Origin: Saccharibacillus sacchari DSM 19268
GTDB taxonomy: Bacteria > Bacillota > Bacilli > Paenibacillales > Paenibacillaceae
DNA length: 64,000 nucleotides
NCBI RefSeq assembly: GCF_000585395.1
Contig: NZ_KK073875.1
Span: forward strand, 3,195,774 to 3,259,773
Direction: 5' to 3'
Below are positions 9,434 through 19,081 of this stretch, in pieces; positions within the stretch are counted from its first letter, which is position 1; each line of letters opens with the position of its first letter. Made by a program: the position numbers and the translations under genes. Below the pieces are notes generated by a model. It was not told the origin of the DNA, made no database searches, and worked only from the letters and a program-made list of their open reading frames with translations.

Positions 9434-9968
9434 ACGCTGGAAACAGGAAGAAGGCTTGACGCTCATCGAGCTGCTTGCCGTGCTGTCGCTGATGGGGATG
9501 ATTCTCGGACTTATTTCGACGACGATTTTCTTCGGCTTTCGCAGCTATAACGCGGTAGGCGTCGAGAACAGACTGCGCGAAGAAGGGGATATTTTGATGT
9601 CGTCCATCATTACGGAGCTGTACGTGTCCGCGCCGGATCATGTATATGCGCTTGCCGACGGTAGCGGCTTTCGTATGGTAAATACCGATTTGAACGGAAC
9701 CGAGCTGCCCGCGACGCAAAAAACGGTACAAATCGTGAACGGTCAACTGGAGATTCGAAAAGCAGGCGATGCGGCCGACGTCATTTATCAATCGACGCAG
9801 ACGAACGCTCAGGTCGTATCCGGCCTTTCGTCGATACGGATCGAAGGAAGTACGGTCGGCGGTTTTGAGTACTATACGACCGGATTGATCAATATTCATC
9901 TTGTATTGGCGCTTGGCGGAGAGGCAAACCGATCTCAAATCGAGTTGGAAAGCCGTTTCGGATTTTAA
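9414..9968 (+). CDS. Type IV minor prepilin, PilW/PulJ-like
   Basis: A 184-residue prepilin with leader KRWKQEEG and the mature N-terminus LTLIELLAVLSLMGMIL, a strong pilin helix with Glu5. The C-terminal part is beta-rich with no family I can name. GGAGGGG ends at 9406; the ATG at 9414 is at ideal distance, while the one at 9408 is too close. It overlaps the preceding prepilin and lies 35 bases before the PilX-like gene. This three-gene order of small pilin-like proteins plus a larger one matches minor pilin operons in other type IV pilus systems. Confidence 0.8.
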   Translation: MRNRFVKRWKQEEGLTLIELLAVLSLMGMILGLISTTIFFGFRSYNAVGVENRLREEGDILMSSIITELYVSAPDHVYALADGSGFRMVNTDLNGTELPATQKTVQIVNGQLEIRKAGDAADVIYQSTQTNAQVVSGLSSIRIEGSTVGGFEYYTTGLINIHLVLALGGEANRSQIELESRFGF

Positions 9969-10003
9969 CGAAGAACAGATTTCGAAAGGAGAGCAAATCC
10001 AAT

Positions 10004-11860
10004 ATGAAACGGGCTCGCGAAGAAAAGGGCTCTGCCCTGGTGATGGTCATGTTCATGATGCTGATCTTGACGCTGCTTGGAGTGGCTGTATTGAGCGCAG
10101 CAGTAGGCGGAGCCAGACGGACGTTGACGCGAGAAAACGATATCCAGAGCCTGCAACTGACGCAAAAAACATTGGATGAGTCCGTCGCTTATATCGCCGC
10201 GAATCTGGAAGGGCAATCCGTGCAAGGCAATGCGCTTGGCTTACGTATCCAGTCCGTACTGTCTGCGATGCCGGCCTTACGCTCGGGTGACGATGGTTCC
10301 GGCGTTCAGACCGATTTGCAGTCGGCATCTGGAGAACTGATCTCGGCCGTTCCCAAAGCCGATTTTGAAGGAGACCCGCTTCGCGGCAATTCCTCCTATA
10401 CGATTACGTTAACCGCCGAAGGCAATGTGAACGGCGTCAAACGCATGATGACCCAAAAAGTTAAAGTCAGCATGTACCCCGACTTTCTAAACTATGCGTT
10501 CGGTTCGGAAGAAGACCTGATCCTCAACGGTTCACCGCTGATTCGGGGCAATATTTATGCGGGAGAGACGTTGCGCGTCAGAAAAAAAGCCGAATATGCC
10601 TACAAAGGAAAAAGCGATTTGAGAAAAGAAAGCTTATTTCCTCTTATGTCTGCACGGGATGACGGAGCGATGCCGCTGGCTTTCGTTCAATCGCTGGATC
10701 AATTCGTGATTACCGAAGACCAGGATCGTTATCCGGAACGGGCGGTCAATCGGGGAACGGACGGCAGCGCGCTCAGCGGTGAGTTGACGAAAGTGAACGT
10801 AACCAAAGCGTTGGGCATCGACTTGAGTCAAGTACGCATTCGAAATAATGAACAGTTCATCCAAATCAATGTGCAGCAGTCGTTCCGGGAAAAGTTGGCA
10901 GAGGCACTCGGCGTGGACATCAGCAGCCTTCCCGACGACTTGACTGGATACTTGAACCGTTACGGCGGCGCGCTGGAAAAGCCGGAAAAACCCAAAGAGC
11001 CGGAACGCGTGCCCGAACCCCTGACGGAAGAAGAACGGAAATCGATCGCGTATCAGGCGAAGCTTCAGAAATACGACGAGGATCTCAAAGCTTACCTCGA
11101 AAAGTTAAAAGAATACGAAGCGGCGTTGGCTAAGCTGGCTTCCACGTTGTCCGCAATGCCCGGAACCGTCGTTTTCAAAGGCAATCCCAATGTGGACGGA
11201 GGCAGCTTGAAAGTAGACGGAAAATGGCTGCGCGATTTGGTTCAAACAAACAAATCGGCAAGTACGGGAACCGTAGGAGGCCCCCAACCTTGGCTGGTCA
11301 TCAACGGTGACTTGAATGTCAACAACGAGATCGACAATTCGGCTTTGCGATTGTACAGCAATATCCTGGTTACGGGCTCCGTGAATCTGACGGGAAATAT
11401 TGAAGTAGATTCGACGATGTTCGTTCTGGGAAGCACAACCATTCAGGATGCGGCCATTACCGGAGCCAAAGTTGCAGGTTCGGAGGAAAAAGAGATCGTG
11501 TTGATCTCGAAAGGTTCGATTCTTCTGAATCGGGTGGATGCGTTCAGTTCGACCGATAAAGTACAGACTCTGCGAGGATTCTTTTATACGGACTCCACCG
11601 CTCAACTGTACGGCGTAGGTTCGAACTTCGATCTGCGAGGCGGATTTTTCGCAAAAGGTTCGCTGACCGTCAATGCAGTAGTCGGCAATTCTACGGAAGG
11701 ACTGGATCAGATCAACTTTGACGATCAGGTCGCAGGTAAAACAAGCCGCTTCAAAGTTGATTACAACGATGAAGTATTCGAGCATCAAGGCTTGGCACTT
11801 CCGAAAGTCGATCGGATCAGCGTCAAAGCCGAGAAGATCGAATTGGCGGATACCCCGTAA
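10004..11860 (+). CDS. PilX-like pilus protein with coiled linker and beta-solenoid-like C-terminus
   Basis: A 618-residue protein starting with a short basic leader and a hydrophobic helix (about residues 10–35, SALVMVMFMMLILTLLGVAV) as in the PilX N-terminal family; there is no clear GFTLIE motif. A Pro/Glu/Lys-rich stretch and charged coiled segment (about 325–385) leads to a C-terminal region (about 385–590) with many Gly/Asn-spaced beta strands (VINGDLNVNN, ILVTGSVNLTG, GGFFAKGSLTVN), typical of right-handed beta-helix or polymer-forming folds. AAGGAG precedes the ATG. It is the last gene of the minor pilin operon and much larger than usual PilX. It may display a surface module on the pilus (inference). 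Confidence 0.65.
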   Translation: MKRAREEKGSALVMVMFMMLILTLLGVAVLSAAVGGARRTLTRENDIQSLQLTQKTLDESVAYIAANLEGQSVQGNALGLRIQSVLSAMPALRSGDDGSGVQTDLQSASGELISAVPKADFEGDPLRGNSSYTITLTAEGNVNGVKRMMTQKVKVSMYPDFLNYAFGSEEDLILNGSPLIRGNIYAGETLRVRKKAEYAYKGKSDLRKESLFPLMSARDDGAMPLAFVQSLDQFVITEDQDRYPERAVNRGTDGSALSGELTKVNVTKALGIDLSQVRIRNNEQFIQINVQQSFREKLAEALGVDISSLPDDLTGYLNRYGGALEKPEKPKEPERVPEPLTEEERKSIAYQAKLQKYDEDLKAYLEKLKEYEAALAKLASTLSAMPGTVVFKGNPNVDGGSLKVDGKWLRDLVQTNKSASTGTVGGPQPWLVINGDLNVNNEIDNSALRLYSNILVTGSVNLTGNIEVDSTMFVLGSTTIQDAAITGAKVAGSEEKEIVLISKGSILLNRVDAFSSTDKVQTLRGFFYTDSTAQLYGVGSNFDLRGGFFAKGSLTVNAVVGNSTEGLDQINFDDQVAGKTSRFKVDYNDEVFEHQGLALPKVDRISVKAEKIELADTP

Positions 11861-11893
11861 GTCCACTATTGCCGCATCCCGATTTGAATACAA

Positions 11894-11929
11894 AAGAAGC
11901 CCGCTCATGAATTCGTGAGCGGGCTTCTT
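11894..11929. terminator. Bidirectional terminator between convergent genes
   Basis: A 14-bp stem reads AAGAAGCCCGCTCA / TGAGCGGGCTTCTT around an 8-base loop. A-rich sequence lies on the left and T-rich on the right, so it can end both the PilX-like transcript and the giant minus-strand gene. Confidence 0.8.
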
Positions 11930-11952
11930 CGTTTTGAAATTTTAAATTCGGC

Positions 11953-14900
11953 TTAGTACCGATCTCCGTCGGCCGGAGCGTTCGGATCGGCAGGTTTTGC
12001 GACGATAACCCGCGTCGAAGCGGTAATCGGCGCGGAATCGGGAGTTCTCTTGTAAGAGACCGTAACGACAATCTCGCTGCCTTCCTGTTTGCCTGTGATT
12101 ACCCCTTTAGGACTTACGCTTACTTTGTCAGGCTCGGCGCTGCTCCATTCCAGTTGACCCATGATATCGCTGGCTTTGATGGAGAACGGCTCAACCAACA
12201 ACGATTGAGGTCCGTTGTTGATCAGATCGACCGAACCTCCTTTTTGCACGGGCACCGTTGGCGGGAGCAGCAGCGCGGTCACGACAGGCTTGACGTTTAC
12301 CGTTCGTGTGACTGTCATATCGCCTGCAGGCGTAGAAATGGTTGCCGTGATTTCCACGATACCCGGCTTGTTTCCGTTCAATTGGACATTTTGGCCGTTG
12401 TTGGTCGGAGTCTCCAAAGCCGCATAAGGTCCGATGCCCGAACCGGAGTTCTCTACGTCTTTGACCGACCATTTGATCTCTTTCGCTCCCGGGTAACCGG
12501 CCGGAAGAATATTGGTTTCAAAGTTGATCGATTCGCCCATGAACACAGTGTCGGGTCCTTGCATGTCCATGTCCAGTACCCAAATCGTTTTGGTTTGCGT
12601 GATCTCCGACGGTTTGTCGCCCGCGGTACGTACCGTGACCGTAACTTGTACCGGTCCCGGCGCCAAGCCGTCGACTTTTGCTTTGACCGGCTGCGGGCTG
12701 TCCGCAGTGATGACCGGATTCAATCGCGCTTTGTCGCTTCCGTCGGTAATCGACCAAACAATCCGATCGATATTGGCTTTGCCTGGTTCGATAACCGTGT
12801 TCAATTCAATGGTTCCGTTTTTCTTGACGGCATCGGGACCCAGGATTTGAACACTGTCGAGTTTGTCGGTAATCGTAAGCTGATGCGTGGCGTACAGCAC
12901 TTTGGGCTTGGCGTTCGAGGCGCTGACCACCGTCGCCGTCGCTCTGAGCGTCACCGTTCCGCTTTTTATTCCCTCCACGTGAAGCTGTGAAGGATCGGTT
13001 TGTTTGGTTATCTTGACTCTTCCGCTGTTTTCTTCGATCACTTCCCATTGCACGTCTTTGATCGTGAGACTGGCGTTGTTAAGCACGGTTCTAATATCTT
13101 GTTTGGTCTCTCTGACGTTTACGGACGGGCTTCCCTGGATTGACAGTGCAGGCGATTCCACATTGATTTTGACCGTGCCCGTTTTACCGCTGCCGTCCGT
13201 TGCGGTAGCTGTGATGACTGCCACGCCTTCCGAAACGCCTTCCACGATTATCTTCTCGGACTTACCGTCTTTCGTGTTTTCCGGGTAAGTAATTTTCACG
13301 AAGGGATCTTTGGTCGACCAAGTCAAAAGGGGACGAGGGTCGCTTGCGACCGTGCCGTCCGACAGCTCGACGGTAGGTACGATCGTCGTAGAGTCATTAA
13401 TCCATAGCGCTTGATCCGACATGGCAATACTTTTGGTTTTGACTACTGCATTGAAATAGGCCGGAGGGAACGGGATATTTTGGGTTTCGCCAGGCGTTGG
13501 GGCAGCACCCGGAGCAGCGCCCGCGAAAGTACCCTTGCCGATCGAAGTCCAACCTGTAGTCGTATAAGCTCCTGCAACGATTGTACCGAAGACGTCCCCG
13601 CCTTTAAAGTCCACCGTTCCGGTCGGAGCCAACAGAGTGGCTTTCAACCCTACGGATGTGAGCGTTACGGAACCTGTTCCTACGTAGTTGACGATGACTC
13701 GGTCTGCGGTGATCCCACCGAGAAGATCAAATCCGCCGGAAAAGGTCACGTTTCCGCCCACTACGTTCAAGATAACCGTAGAACCTGCCGGAGAATAGAT
13801 CTTGATATTTTTCAGGTCGGAAAGTTGCCGACCGTCCACTTTGAACACATTGACGGCCGGGTCTTGAGTAGACGATTCTTTGCTTCTGAATACGATACCG
13901 CTTGTATCGGCGGTGTCTCTCGTTCCGTTGACGGTCAATGCATTGTAAGCGTTCGACAGATCGAGAAGCTGCTGCTTGACAGCCGCAAAGTCGGATACGC
14001 CTTTTGCGTTGGTCGTGCTTTTTTGCGCGGCCAGGCTCGAACGAATCGAATCCGGGCTTGAAGACTTTACGTAGGGACTATCGAAGTTGGATGTCCCGCC
14101 GTAAAGAATGCTGCCGCCGTTAACTCCGTATTGGTACTGGGAGCCTGTCAACGAGAAATTGCCGGGCGTATAAAAGTTCATGCCGTTGCCAACTTGATAG
14201 TTGACTAAATTCAAGTTGCCGCCTGCCCAGATCGAAGTGTTGTTCAGTCCGTTGTTTCCGGTCATGTTTACGCTGCCGTTTGCCACGACCGTAGTATTGT
14301 CGAAGCCGAATTGGCTCGAAGTAAAAGATCCTCCGGACAAGATCGGCCCGTTATAAATCGATCCGCCCGTGATGTCCAGATCGCCTCGTGTCGCCACGGT
14401 CGGGAAAGACGGATCTTTGGAAGGAAGCCCGCCGCCCATGCTGAAATTGCTTAAAGATACCGCGCCGCCAAACAAAGCGCGTCCCGATAACTCTCCTCCT
14501 CCGATCGTCGTTTTGCTTTCTCCGAGCGTGATCAGGCTGTAGCCCTTGAGCAGGTCGATTGCTTGTTGACCCGAACCGGAAGAATCGGACGCATGCACGT
14601 CTTCGTAGCTCAACCTCGCTTCGTTGAGATTGTATTTGTTCGCGACGGTCGGAATGACATTGACGCTGAACGCGATCTGACTGCCTTTGTCCGGTACGTA
14701 GGAAGAACCGTTCAGCGTATACGTGATTTTGTCGAACTTTTTCGTTAACGTGTAACCTGTCGCCGCCGTCCCTGTTTTGGTCATGCCTATCGGCAAATCG
14801 CCGGCAATTTCAAGCCCCGCTTGAAGTTTTTCGGTATACGCCACGTTCGAGATTTCGAGCTTTTGAAGCCCGCTCTCGCCGGGGCGGATATCGGCAGCCG

Positions 14901-17007
14901 GGATATTCTGCGGCGTTACCGTGTATTTCATGCCTACCGTACTGCGGGTCAGCACTTCGAAATTGCTCGGTACGTCGGTCGTGCGATCGGGAAGCAGATT
15001 CGCTTTTACGTTTTTCATGGTCAGGTCGATCGTTTTGACTACGGAAGCTCCCTGTTTGTCGCGAGCCGTAATTTCGATTTGAATTGTTCCTTCTTTTAAC
15101 GGCAAAGGGTTAGCGAATTTTTTGGTAATGACCGCGCCTTTAGGCACGTTTTCTTCAGGAATCGCCATGTCTTTGACATATTGGCCGTTCACTTTGAACC
15201 GCACGGACGAATACACGGTAGGATCTTGAAGATCGAGGTCATTCACTTGGTAGCTGAATACGAGATCCTTCAAATAAGAAGGCTTGGTTCTTTCCGACTC
15301 CGTCGGCGCGATGACTTCGATGGTCGGCGCGTGGTTGGAGCCGATAAACGCTCGGAACATGGTATTGACGAACAGCTTTTGTTCCCATTCCGGGAATCGG
15401 GTATTGGTATGTCCCGTACCGGAGTACGTGACGTTTCCTTTGGAGTACGTATAGTAATGATCGTAGCTGTCGTCGCTGTCGCGTTTGTAAGAAGCATCGT
15501 CCCCGGTTTCGCTCACGATGTTGTACCACGGAACGACCGTCGGATCTTCCAGATCGAGCGCGTAATATTGGTTGTGCGTCAGCTTGATTTGGCCGACGTA
15601 TCCGTCTTTGTTGCTAGGCTTAACCGACAGGTCGAACGGAAATTGCGTCAGCATCCCGCTGTTGACGATCTTGGTGCGGGTCGACGGGTTCGGCGCTCCG
15701 AGACCGAGGTTCGTATAAAGACCGGTCTGCCCGGTAGCTTTCTGGAAGCTTTTGATCCAGGCATTGTATTTGTCGCCGATCATCGTATCGTGCGTAAACA
15801 TCACGGCTTGGCCCGTATTGATAAAAGCATTGACTCCTGCCGCGGCTGCGTCGCTAAGAGCACTTGAAGTTTGCGAATTGTAGTTATCGACAAAGCCGAA
15901 AATGACCATGTCGTACTTGCCGTTCAAATTCGCGTAAGAGTTGGCATTGCTCGCGTTGTTGAATTCGCTGAACAAGACCGGCGTGATTTGAATATCGTAA
16001 TCTGCCGAGCGAAGATACGACGGAGTCATGTTGGTATCCGTGGTCAGGCTGCTCGCGTTGTTGCTCGGCATGACCTGAAGAACCCGGATGACCGTTTGTT
16101 TGTCATGCACCCGGAATGCTCCGCTCGTGTAGTCGGTCAAATTATTGGCCGTGACTTCAAGCCTCCAATAAATCGGGCCAGAGAACGTTTGCGGGAGCTT
16201 GTAGCTAAGCTTGCCCGAGCGGGCGGTCAACGTTGAACTGGACACGATATTTTCGTCCGTAAGCTTCAGAACCTTATCTACGCTGATATACAGTTTTGCG
16301 TTAACCGGCGAACTGAAATCGCGCACGTTGTTGGCGTTGAACGTGAAATTTAGCGTATCACCCGTAGTGTATACCCGGGTCGGATTCGCAAGGAAATCCT
16401 CCGGCTTGGTCAACAGCTCGATCTGCGGGCGCTGCTTGTACGAAGCGTTCCCCGATTTGATTTCTTTGACGATCGCGTTAAGTGCGGCAGCGTCGTTAAC
16501 GGTACGAACGTTGCTTCGGGTTTTGTATGCGTTATACAGCGCATACAGCTTGCCGTCGGCGCTTTGCTTCGCGACGGAAGCGTGGAATATGACCGGAAGG
16601 CCCAATTGAATATAATCTTGCGCGATCTGATCGGCTTTCAGTTTCGTGATGTCGTTCAGTTTGTCCGTCGTATTGTGGGCTTTTCTTTGCTCGTTGTTGG
16701 GACCCGACGTGAACGTGGAGGGCTGGGCCGTACTGTAAGTACCTTCGCCGAAGTAAACGGCATCGTACTTTCCGTTCAGCTCTTCGCGCATAGCCACGAA
16801 TGTCTTCATGCGCATCGTATCGACCGTCACGTTATCGGTGCCAGCTAGGGCGTCCCGCAAAACGAAGCTGCCGTTATCTACGATCTCCAGAATTTTGATC
16901 TTGTAAGGAGGTTCGGTATCGGCCATCGCTCTCCAGACGCCGAGCGGCACGCTGACCAGAATCAGGATCATTACGATGCTCCATATGCCTAGGCGCTTTT
17001 TCGTCAC
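11953..17007 (-). CDS. Giant secreted surface protein (DUF5057-like N-terminus, beta-solenoid middle, Ig-like repeats)
   Basis: A 1684-residue exported protein. A basic N-terminus and hydrophobic helix (about residues 8–30) form a signal peptide or anchor. The next ~550 residues start with PPYKIKILEIVDNG and resemble, from memory, large Paenibacillus proteins labelled DUF5057. Around 820–1180 lies a Gly/Ser/Asn-rich region with repeated strands and an LLAPTGTVDFKGGDVFGTIVAG segment like the choice-of-anchor-A family. The last ~450 residues hold several bacterial Ig-like modules (WSTKDP…, VEWEV…, IVWSITD…). No LPxTG or SLH motif is seen. The GTG at 17007 follows AAGGAGGAATTTTA; an upstream ATG at 17043 lacks a site. 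It sits divergently between the minor pilin operon and pilB, so an adhesin role tied to the pilus is plausible but unproven. Confidence 0.7.
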   Translation of the reverse strand: MTKKRLGIWSIVMILILVSVPLGVWRAMADTEPPYKIKILEIVDNGSFVLRDALAGTDNVTVDTMRMKTFVAMREELNGKYDAVYFGEGTYSTAQPSTFTSGPNNEQRKAHNTTDKLNDITKLKADQIAQDYIQLGLPVIFHASVAKQSADGKLYALYNAYKTRSNVRTVNDAAALNAIVKEIKSGNASYKQRPQIELLTKPEDFLANPTRVYTTGDTLNFTFNANNVRDFSSPVNAKLYISVDKVLKLTDENIVSSSTLTARSGKLSYKLPQTFSGPIYWRLEVTANNLTDYTSGAFRVHDKQTVIRVLQVMPSNNASSLTTDTNMTPSYLRSADYDIQITPVLFSEFNNASNANSYANLNGKYDMVIFGFVDNYNSQTSSALSDAAAAGVNAFINTGQAVMFTHDTMIGDKYNAWIKSFQKATGQTGLYTNLGLGAPNPSTRTKIVNSGMLTQFPFDLSVKPSNKDGYVGQIKLTHNQYYALDLEDPTVVPWYNIVSETGDDASYKRDSDDSYDHYYTYSKGNVTYSGTGHTNTRFPEWEQKLFVNTMFRAFIGSNHAPTIEVIAPTESERTKPSYLKDLVFSYQVNDLDLQDPTVYSSVRFKVNGQYVKDMAIPEENVPKGAVITKKFANPLPLKEGTIQIEITARDKQGASVVKTIDLTMKNVKANLLPDRTTDVPSNFEVLTRSTVGMKYTVTPQNIPAADIRPGESGLQKLEISNVAYTEKLQAGLEIAGDLPIGMTKTGTAATGYTLTKKFDKITYTLNGSSYVPDKGSQIAFSVNVIPTVANKYNLNEARLSYEDVHASDSSGSGQQAIDLLKGYSLITLGESKTTIGGGELSGRALFGGAVSLSNFSMGGGLPSKDPSFPTVATRGDLDITGGSIYNGPILSGGSFTSSQFGFDNTTVVANGSVNMTGNNGLNNTSIWAGGNLNLVNYQVGNGMNFYTPGNFSLTGSQYQYGVNGGSILYGGTSNFDSPYVKSSSPDSIRSSLAAQKSTTNAKGVSDFAAVKQQLLDLSNAYNALTVNGTRDTADTSGIVFRSKESSTQDPAVNVFKVDGRQLSDLKNIKIYSPAGSTVILNVVGGNVTFSGGFDLLGGITADRVIVNYVGTGSVTLTSVGLKATLLAPTGTVDFKGGDVFGTIVAGAYTTTGWTSIGKGTFAGAAPGAAPTPGETQNIPFPPAYFNAVVKTKSIAMSDQALWINDSTTIVPTVELSDGTVASDPRPLLTWSTKDPFVKITYPENTKDGKSEKIIVEGVSEGVAVITATATDGSGKTGTVKINVESPALSIQGSPSVNVRETKQDIRTVLNNASLTIKDVQWEVIEENSGRVKITKQTDPSQLHVEGIKSGTVTLRATATVVSASNAKPKVLYATHQLTITDKLDSVQILGPDAVKKNGTIELNTVIEPGKANIDRIVWSITDGSDKARLNPVITADSPQPVKAKVDGLAPGPVQVTVTVRTAGDKPSEITQTKTIWVLDMDMQGPDTVFMGESINFETNILPAGYPGAKEIKWSVKDVENSGSGIGPYAALETPTNNGQNVQLNGNKPGIVEITATISTPAGDMTVTRTVNVKPVVTALLLPPTVPVQKGGSVDLINNGPQSLLVEPFSIKASDIMGQLEWSSAEPDKVSVSPKGVITGKQEGSEIVVTVSYKRTPDSAPITASTRVIVAKPADPNAPADGDRY

Positions 17008-17068
17008 TAAAATTCCTCCTTGGGTTCTATGCGAAATATTCATATCGGAAGAAAACTTCCAGAAATAA

Positions 17069-17099
17069 TTGTCAAAAGGAATAGCCTGTGTTATATAAT
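17069..17099 (+). promoter_or_regulatory. Candidate promoter of the pilB operon
   Basis: TTGTCA (17069–17074) is followed by TATAAT (17094–17099, spacer 19) overlapping TATATA (17092–17097, spacer 17). It lies about 280 bases upstream of pilB, leaving a long AT-rich leader in which I see no gene. Confidence 0.45.
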
Positions 17100-17379
17100 C
17101 ATTTTAGGTCATAAGGCTTAGGTTCTCAATACTAATTCCTTATTATCTGTAAATCAGTTGCGCGAAATTAGCAATATGCACGATTTTTCGATTTTTTTCT
17201 TAAACCCTCTAAAAAAACCCTCCCGATTCTACGATATATATAAAGACGCTTCGGGTCGTCGGTCCCATTTTTGGTGAATCCTTCGTCTCATGCGCTTGTT
17301 AATCCTTATTTTATTTCGGTTGGAAACAGCAAAGTTTGAATCTCAAATTTTAATAAATATAGGCGGAGATGAAGCGGGA

Positions 17380-19044
17380 ATGGCAATCATTAAAAAAAGG
17401 CTCGGCGACTTGCTCGTCGAGAACGGCATTATTTCCGAAGAACAACTGCAGCAGGCGCTCGTCGAGCAGCGGGAGACCAAGCGCAAACTCGGTGACCACC
17501 TGATCGCGCAAGGCACCATCACGGAGCAGCAGTTGATCGAAGTGCTGGAGTTCCAGCTCGGAATTCCCCACGTCAGCCTGTTTAAATACCAGATCGATCC
17601 GGCAATCACGCAGATCATTCCGGAAAGTATGGCCAAGCGTTATCAAGTGCTTCCTTTTATGAAAGAGGGCGGGAAGCTGATGGTTGCCATGGCCGATCCG
17701 CTCGACTATTTCGCGATCGAGGATCTGCGCATGAGCACGGGCTTCCGGATAGAGCCGGCGATCTGTACGCGAGACGAACTGCAACGCGCGATTGCCCGTC
17801 ACTACGGCATGCGCGATTCGATGAATCTGATGATGGGCGAACTGCCGAGCGCGGAGGAGATCGAAGAAACCGAGATCACCGACGAAGACTCGCCGATCGT
17901 GAAGCTGGTCAACCAGATGATCCAGCAGGCTGCCCAACTCAGGGCTTCGGATATTCACGTCGACCCGGGCGAAAACAATCTGGCAATCCGCTACCGGATC
18001 GACGGATCGCTGCGGACCGAACGGATGATTCCGAAACAGATGCAGGGATTCATCACGGCGCGCCTGAAAATCATGGCCAAACTGAACATTGCCGAACGGC
18101 GTTTGCCGCAGGACGGCCGGATCAAAATGCAGGTGGATTACCGCATGATCGATATCCGGGTATCTTCGCTGCCGACCGTACACGGCGAGAAAATCGTACT
18201 CCGGCTGCTCGACCTGACGACCGGCGTGCAATCCATGGACAAGTTGGGTTTCGATGATCGGAACTCGTCCGTGTTCAAGGAAATGATCGAACGCCCTTAC
18301 GGAATCATGCTGCTCACCGGACCTACCGGCAGCGGTAAGACGACGACGCTTTATTCGGCACTCAACCATTTGAATACGGAAGAAACCAATATTATCACGG
18401 TCGAAGATCCGGTGGAGTATCAGATTGAAGGCATCAACCAGGTTCACGTAAACCCGGCAGTCGGATTAACGTTCGCAGCCGGTCTGCGTTCCATTCTCCG
18501 GCAGGACCCGAATATCGTCATGGTCGGGGAAATCCGGGATACCGAGACGGCAGAGATCGCGGTGCGCGCCTCGCTCACGGGCCACTTGGTCTTATCGACG
18601 CTTCACACGAATGACGCAGTCAGCAGCGTGACGCGCCTTCGCGATATGGGCATCGAGCCGTATCTGATCGCTTCGTCGCTCATCGGGGTCGTGGCTCAGC
18701 GTCTGGTCAGGAAAATATGCCCGGAATGCCGAACCGAGTACACGCCTTCGGAACAGGAAAAAATTCTTATGCAAAGCAATGGGGCCTTTGCCGATAAATT
18801 GTACAAGGGCAGAGGATGCGGCAACTGCAGCAGTACGGGATATCGCGGTCGGGTTGCCATCCATGAAGTTCTGCCGATGACGGACGCGATGCGCCGTTTG
18901 GTCAACGAATCGGGCAGTATCGAAGATATGCGCAACGTAGCCAGTAAAGAAGGCATGAAGTCGCTGCTCGAAGACGGCTTCCGCAAAGTCGCGATGGGCA
19001 TTACCACATTGCAGGAAGTCATGAAAGAAACCGTCGCCCATTAA
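17380..19044 (+). CDS. pilB: Type IV pilus assembly ATPase PilB with MshEN-type c-di-GMP domain
   Basis: The hexameric ATPase that drives pilin polymerisation, 554 residues. The N-terminus carries two tandem copies of the pattern RLGxxLxxxGxIxxxxLxxALxxQ (RLGDLLVENGIISEEQLQQ and KLGDHLIAQGTITEQQLIE), the signature of MshEN domains that bind cyclic di-GMP. The ATPase core has Walker A GPTGSGKT near residue 314, the Asp box, and a four-Cys zinc motif (CPEC … CGNC) near the C-terminus. ATG 17380 gives the family start MAIIKKRLGDLL; in-frame upstream codons have no likely site. pilT and pilC follow closely. Confidence 0.93.
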   Translation: MAIIKKRLGDLLVENGIISEEQLQQALVEQRETKRKLGDHLIAQGTITEQQLIEVLEFQLGIPHVSLFKYQIDPAITQIIPESMAKRYQVLPFMKEGGKLMVAMADPLDYFAIEDLRMSTGFRIEPAICTRDELQRAIARHYGMRDSMNLMMGELPSAEEIEETEITDEDSPIVKLVNQMIQQAAQLRASDIHVDPGENNLAIRYRIDGSLRTERMIPKQMQGFITARLKIMAKLNIAERRLPQDGRIKMQVDYRMIDIRVSSLPTVHGEKIVLRLLDLTTGVQSMDKLGFDDRNSSVFKEMIERPYGIMLLTGPTGSGKTTTLYSALNHLNTEETNIITVEDPVEYQIEGINQVHVNPAVGLTFAAGLRSILRQDPNIVMVGEIRDTETAEIAVRASLTGHLVLSTLHTNDAVSSVTRLRDMGIEPYLIASSLIGVVAQRLVRKICPECRTEYTPSEQEKILMQSNGAFADKLYKGRGCGNCSSTGYRGRVAIHEVLPMTDAMRRLVNESGSIEDMRNVASKEGMKSLLEDGFRKVAMGITTLQEVMKETVAH

Positions 19045-19081
19045 CGGAAGGGCCTCTAACAACGGCGAGGAGCTGCTGAGG

